Below, one piece after another: positions 60,159-64,000 of a stretch of DNA of 64,000 bases. The stretch lies in assembly GCA_028289195.1 (NCBI GenBank), contig JANQQR010000002.1, positions 336,629-400,628 on the forward strand. The letters are read 5' to 3'. This DNA is from Phycisphaerales bacterium. Lineage in GTDB: Bacteria > Planctomycetota > Phycisphaerae > Phycisphaerales > UBA1924. The notes under the pieces were generated by a model, which did no database searches, was not told where the DNA came from, and was given only the letters and a program-made list of their open reading frames with translations. Both the position numbers and the translations under genes were made by a program. Numbering within the stretch: position 1 is the first letter of the stretch; each line of letters opens with the position of its first letter.

Positions 60159-60911
60159 TCAGGCGCCGACGCGCAGGCGCTCGCCGAGATGATCTGGCAG
60201 ACCCAGCCGAGCGACCTTGGCGTGGACGGCCTCAACGTCGTACTCGACGCGGCGCACCTGGAAGACCATCGCCTCTGAATCCAGGATGCCCCAACTGGCG
60301 TCCGGGTTGCGATCGCGGGGCTGGCCGACAGAGCCGGGGTTCAGGATCATGCGCGATCCCTGAACCAGCTTGACGTCGGCGAAGCTCGGGATCGGCATCG
60401 CTTCGATCTCGCGGAATCCCGCCGCGTCGGGGGTGCCCATCACGAACATCGAGGGGATGTGCGTGTGACCGACCACGCCGATCGGCGTCCGCATGGCGCC
60501 GAACGCCCGGGTCGCGGCCTCGGCGTTGTAGAGGTACTCGAACCGGACCGGGCCGAACGTCGCGTGGGCGAGCGAGAGATCACCGATCTCCGTGACCGGC
60601 TGCATGAGCTCGATGAGTCCCATGTGCGAGTCGTCGAGCACCCGTCGGGTGTATTCGATCGAGGCCCGCGCGCCGTCGCGGAACGTAGCACTCAGGCGGT
60701 TGCAGCCGACGGCTTCGTCATGGTTGCCGCGGATCATCAGCTCGCACGTGCCCGCGATGAGCTCCAGGCACGCGACAGGGTCGGGCCCGTATCCGACCAC
60801 GTCACCCAGGCAGACGAGAGCGTCGACGCCGGCTTCGCCGGCATCGGCGAGCACCGCCTCAAGCGCCTCGAGGTTCGCGTGGATATCCGAGATGAATCCG
60901 ATTCTCGACAA
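60159..60911 (-). CDS. Metallophosphoesterase
   Basis: Calcineurin-type phosphoesterase of 250 aa. The two-metal ligands are all visible: DIHANLEALEAV (D, H), GDVVGYGPDP (D), RGNHDEA (N, H), a later His, and GHTHIPSMF (GHTH). NPGSVGQPRD is another family motif. It is similar to YfcE/ApaH-related cyclic-nucleotide or phosphodiester hydrolases; the substrate is unknown. TTG 60911 is the assigned start. It is convergent with the MATE gene (12 bp apart). Confidence 0.87.
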   Translation of the reverse strand: MSRIGFISDIHANLEALEAVLADAGEAGVDALVCLGDVVGYGPDPVACLELIAGTCELMIRGNHDEAVGCNRLSATFRDGARASIEYTRRVLDDSHMGLIELMQPVTEIGDLSLAHATFGPVRFEYLYNAEAATRAFGAMRTPIGVVGHTHIPSMFVMGTPDAAGFREIEAMPIPSFADVKLVQGSRMILNPGSVGQPRDRNPDASWGILDSEAMVFQVRRVEYDVEAVHAKVARLGLPDHLGERLRVGA

Positions 60912-60980
60912 CCCGAATTGGCTCCCACCGCAGCGAACGTTCCGCTCTTGTGTTTCGTCCGTCAGGACGCAAGAGCTATA

Positions 60981-61012
60981 CGGAACAGTCGCATGTTCTA
61001 GACATTGTTCCG
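60981..61012. promoter_or_regulatory. Dyad-symmetric operator-like element
   Basis: CGGAACA (60981-60987) and TGTTCCG (61006-61012) are 7-bp inverted arms with an 18-nt spacer; inside lies a second dyad GAACA-N6-TGTTC (60983-60998). It sits between the divergent phosphoesterase and ComF genes, near a TATACG hexamer at 60978-60983. It resembles a regulator-binding site; the regulator is unknown. The remaining 240 bp of this gap hold nothing else I can support. Confidence 0.45.
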
Positions 61013-61154
61013 CTCAGGCGGTCCCGCGTTTCACAATCCTCACCAGCGTTCTCCCGCGCAGGACCAGCGCAACCACCCAGACTCACGCAGAAATTGGCGC
61101 CGATAACTCGGAGTGGAACCACCTTGCGCATCCGCTGGGTACCTTGGTAGTGGC

Positions 61155-62078
61155 GTGAATCAGAGCCAGCAGATGACATCAGAGGCGCCGGACTCGGGCG
61201 AGCGATTCAGTTGGCCGCCCGCTCACGTTGCGCCGGGCGCTCCGGTGCCCGCGATCGACCCGCTGCCTCCTGCTCAGAGCCCTCGTTCCGTCTTGAGCCG
61301 GTGGTGGCGCGCGCTGGAGGATGAGTGGCTGGACCCGGTTGCGCTTCCGTTGCGCGACCGGGCGGAGGCCGCCGGGTGGATACCGGACGAACCGGGCGAG
61401 TACTGCGATCAGTGCGGCGCGAGCACGGGCGCGCACGAGGCGAGCGAGTTCGGGTGCGCCGCGTGCCGTGGCTCGCGCCCGTCATGGGATGTCGTCGTGC
61501 GCCTCGGGTCGTACGCGCACCCGATCGACAGTTGGATCCAGGAGGTGAAGTTTGATCGGGCACACCTGCTCGGGGTCGACCTGGGGCGCTGTCTCGGCGC
61601 ACGCATCCAGACGATCCTCGGTGCGCCCGATCCCGAGACCGTTGTCGTCCCGGTGCCCACGACAGCGCGCCGGCGCGCCGGCCGCGGCATCGACCACGCG
61701 CTGCGAATAGCGCAGGGGGTCGGTTCGAGTCTGGGGCTGCGGGTCGTGCGGGGGCTCAAGCGGGCCCATCGCCCGAGCCAGCGCTCGGTCGCGCCGAGCG
61801 CTCGTGCCAAGAATGTCTTCGGCGCGTTCAGGATGGCCCGGAGCGAGCAGTTGACGGGCCGGCCCGTGATCCTCGTGGACGACGTCATGACCTCCGGAGC
61901 GACTCTGAGGGCCGCCGCCAGAGCCCTCCGGGGGCCTAGTGGCTGCGCGGGCCTGGTGGTTGGGGTCGTGGGTGTGACGCCGGCGCCGGAGCGCCGGGAG
62001 GGTCTCGGTGATGGGGCGGACGCCCTAAAGAACCCCGACTTATCCACAGAATCGCGGTCGGGGGATTCGCCGGCTTGA
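61155..62078 (+). CDS. ComF-family phosphoribosyltransferase-like protein
   Basis: Protein of 307 aa. A Cys-rich zinc-ribbon-like segment (EYCDQCGAS, FGCAACRG) is followed by the ComF phosphoribosyltransferase domain, with VVVPVPTTARRRAGRGIDHALRIAQGV and the PRPP-binding motif VILVDDVMTSGATL. Homologues such as ComFC are needed for uptake of transforming DNA, though enzymatic activity is unproven. The first 90 residues are Pro-rich and poorly conserved. GTG 61155 or ATG 61173 is the start. A perfect DnaA box lies inside its 3' end, just before the rRNA promoter. Confidence 0.85.
   Translation: MNQSQQMTSEAPDSGERFSWPPAHVAPGAPVPAIDPLPPAQSPRSVLSRWWRALEDEWLDPVALPLRDRAEAAGWIPDEPGEYCDQCGASTGAHEASEFGCAACRGSRPSWDVVVRLGSYAHPIDSWIQEVKFDRAHLLGVDLGRCLGARIQTILGAPDPETVVVPVPTTARRRAGRGIDHALRIAQGVGSSLGLRVVRGLKRAHRPSQRSVAPSARAKNVFGAFRMARSEQLTGRPVILVDDVMTSGATLRAAARALRGPSGCAGLVVGVVGVTPAPERREGLGDGADALKNPDLSTESRSGDSPA
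62040..62048 (+). promoter_or_regulatory. Single DnaA box (TTATCCACA)
   Basis: A perfect consensus DnaA box at the 3' end of the ComF gene, 26 bp before the -35 of the rRNA promoter. No box cluster, AT-rich unwinding element or dnaA gene is nearby, so it is not evidence of an origin; it might affect rRNA transcription or be chance. Confidence 0.4.
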
Positions 62079-62102
62079 CATCCCTGTGAGGTTTGCTACA
62101 TT
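62075..62102 (+). promoter_or_regulatory. rRNA promoter
   Basis: TTGACA (62075-62080) matches the -35 consensus perfectly; TACATT (62097-62102) is a good -10 with 16-nt spacing. It overlaps the last codons of the ComF gene and directs transcription into the 16S leader. Confidence 0.82.
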
Positions 62103-62496
62103 CTTCGGTCCCGCCTCGGCGAGGCCGAGGTTGGGCTGGTATCCGCGTGACGCGGGTCCGGCCCAGCATCTTTGACAAGTGAACAGCTTGGACGCTACGA
62201 GATTGTGCGGCGCTGGCTAGGGACACGACCCGAACGCCTAGCAAGCTGCCAGTGCCGTACTGCTGCGATCGAGGGTTCACAGCCTCGGTCGCCGCTCAAA
62301 TCTCGTGTGAACCCTTGAGTGAAACGATCCGCCGGTTTAGCCGACCGGCGGGTTCGTGGTCGGGCAACCGATCACGGATAAGACCAGCGATTCGTGTTGT
62401 CGTGTGCTTCGGCATGCGTCGGCAAGATCGCGATTAACAGGCAAACACTTCATCCGAAGTACCTCAGTCATGCCGAAAGGCTGGCTGTCTTTGGAT
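62103..62496 (+). other. 16S rRNA leader region with hairpins and a boxA-like element
   Basis: Stretch of about 400 nt without protein-coding signal. It holds a stem CCTCGGC/GCCGAGG (62114-62130), a long hairpin at 62132-62165 (eight plus seven pairs, loop TGA), a boxA-like GCATCTTTGACAA (62166-62178) as in antitermination sites of rRNA leaders, an inverted repeat GGGTTCACA (62273-62281)/TGTGAACCC (62306-62314), and a stem CCGCCGGT/ACCGGCGG (62329-62351). The later repeats may take part in 16S processing. Confidence 0.65.
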
Positions 62497-63996
<1,500 letters not shown>

Positions 63997-64000
63997 GATT

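Noticed and set aside
62040..62048. Replication origin
   Set aside because: Only one DnaA box is present, with no AT-rich element and no dnaA, dnaN or gyrB nearby.

Overview
The window is GC-rich, densely coded bacterial DNA and most likely comes from a planctomycete of the class Phycisphaerae. The support is a 16S rRNA gene at the right end, a secreted protein ending in a dockerin-like double EF-hand module, a DUF1559-like prepilin protein, a kinase/NB-ARC/TPR fusion, and many lipoproteins. The cell appears to make meso-DAP peptidoglycan (murA, murE, murF, mraY) and a heptose-containing lipid A/LPS core (hldE, lpxK, a family 9 glycosyltransferase). Class level is an inference from these features; no rRNA alignment was run.

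Layout. 1-6.6 kb: an iron-sulfur photolyase (5' end cut by the window), tRNA-Arg(TCT), a transsulfuration enzyme, a hydrolase, a repetitive lipoprotein and a beta-helix protein. 6.6-9.0 kb (minus strand): a sulfur unit reading promoter, Cys-rich leader peptide, terminator hairpin, ATP-grasp ligase, cysK. 9.0-15 kb: an AlkA-like glycosylase, a DinB protein, TPP riboswitch-thiC, pdxH and a prepilin-like protein. 15-24 kb: a dockerin-type protein, STAS-purN-metallopeptidase, then hpf-ptsN-ptsH facing murA. 24-29 kb: thiol and redox proteins, a racemase-like protein and hscB. 28.7-34.3 kb (minus): a six-gene unit, GT9-maf-membrane protein-lpxK-hldE-nadC. 34-40 kb: a fused 6-pyruvoyl-tetrahydropterin synthase-like protein, glutathione peroxidase, and a ketopantoate reductase-like plus epimerase pair. 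40-46.5 kb: two tRNA genes (Ser GCT, Leu TAA), a large STAND-type kinase and a molybdopterin oxidoreductase interrupted by an in-frame TAG. 46.6-52.4 kb: an FHA-GAF-SpoIIE phosphatase, an EIIA/PII-like/two-antiporter operon and two tandem small membrane proteins. 53-60 kb: queA, murE, murF, mraY and a MATE exporter. 60-64 kb: a phosphoesterase, ComF, an rRNA promoter and leader, and 16S rRNA.

The most striking item is on the minus strand at 8764-8996. A sigma70-like promoter reads a leaderless or near-leaderless 43-codon ORF with a Cys-Gln-Cys-Cys-Cys-Thr-Cys tract. Three mutually exclusive RNA pairings (protector, antiterminator, terminator with a U-tract) follow, and then an ATP-grasp gene and cysK. 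This has the complete logic of a ribosome-mediated cysteine attenuator. Other items worth a second look are the TAG at codon 69 of the molybdopterin oxidoreductase, a group of genes whose start codon lies 6-7 nt after a TANNNT box (candidate leaderless mRNAs), and the EIIA/PII-like module coupled to two cation antiporters.

Only the sequence was read. Family names come from motif recognition and no database search was run.
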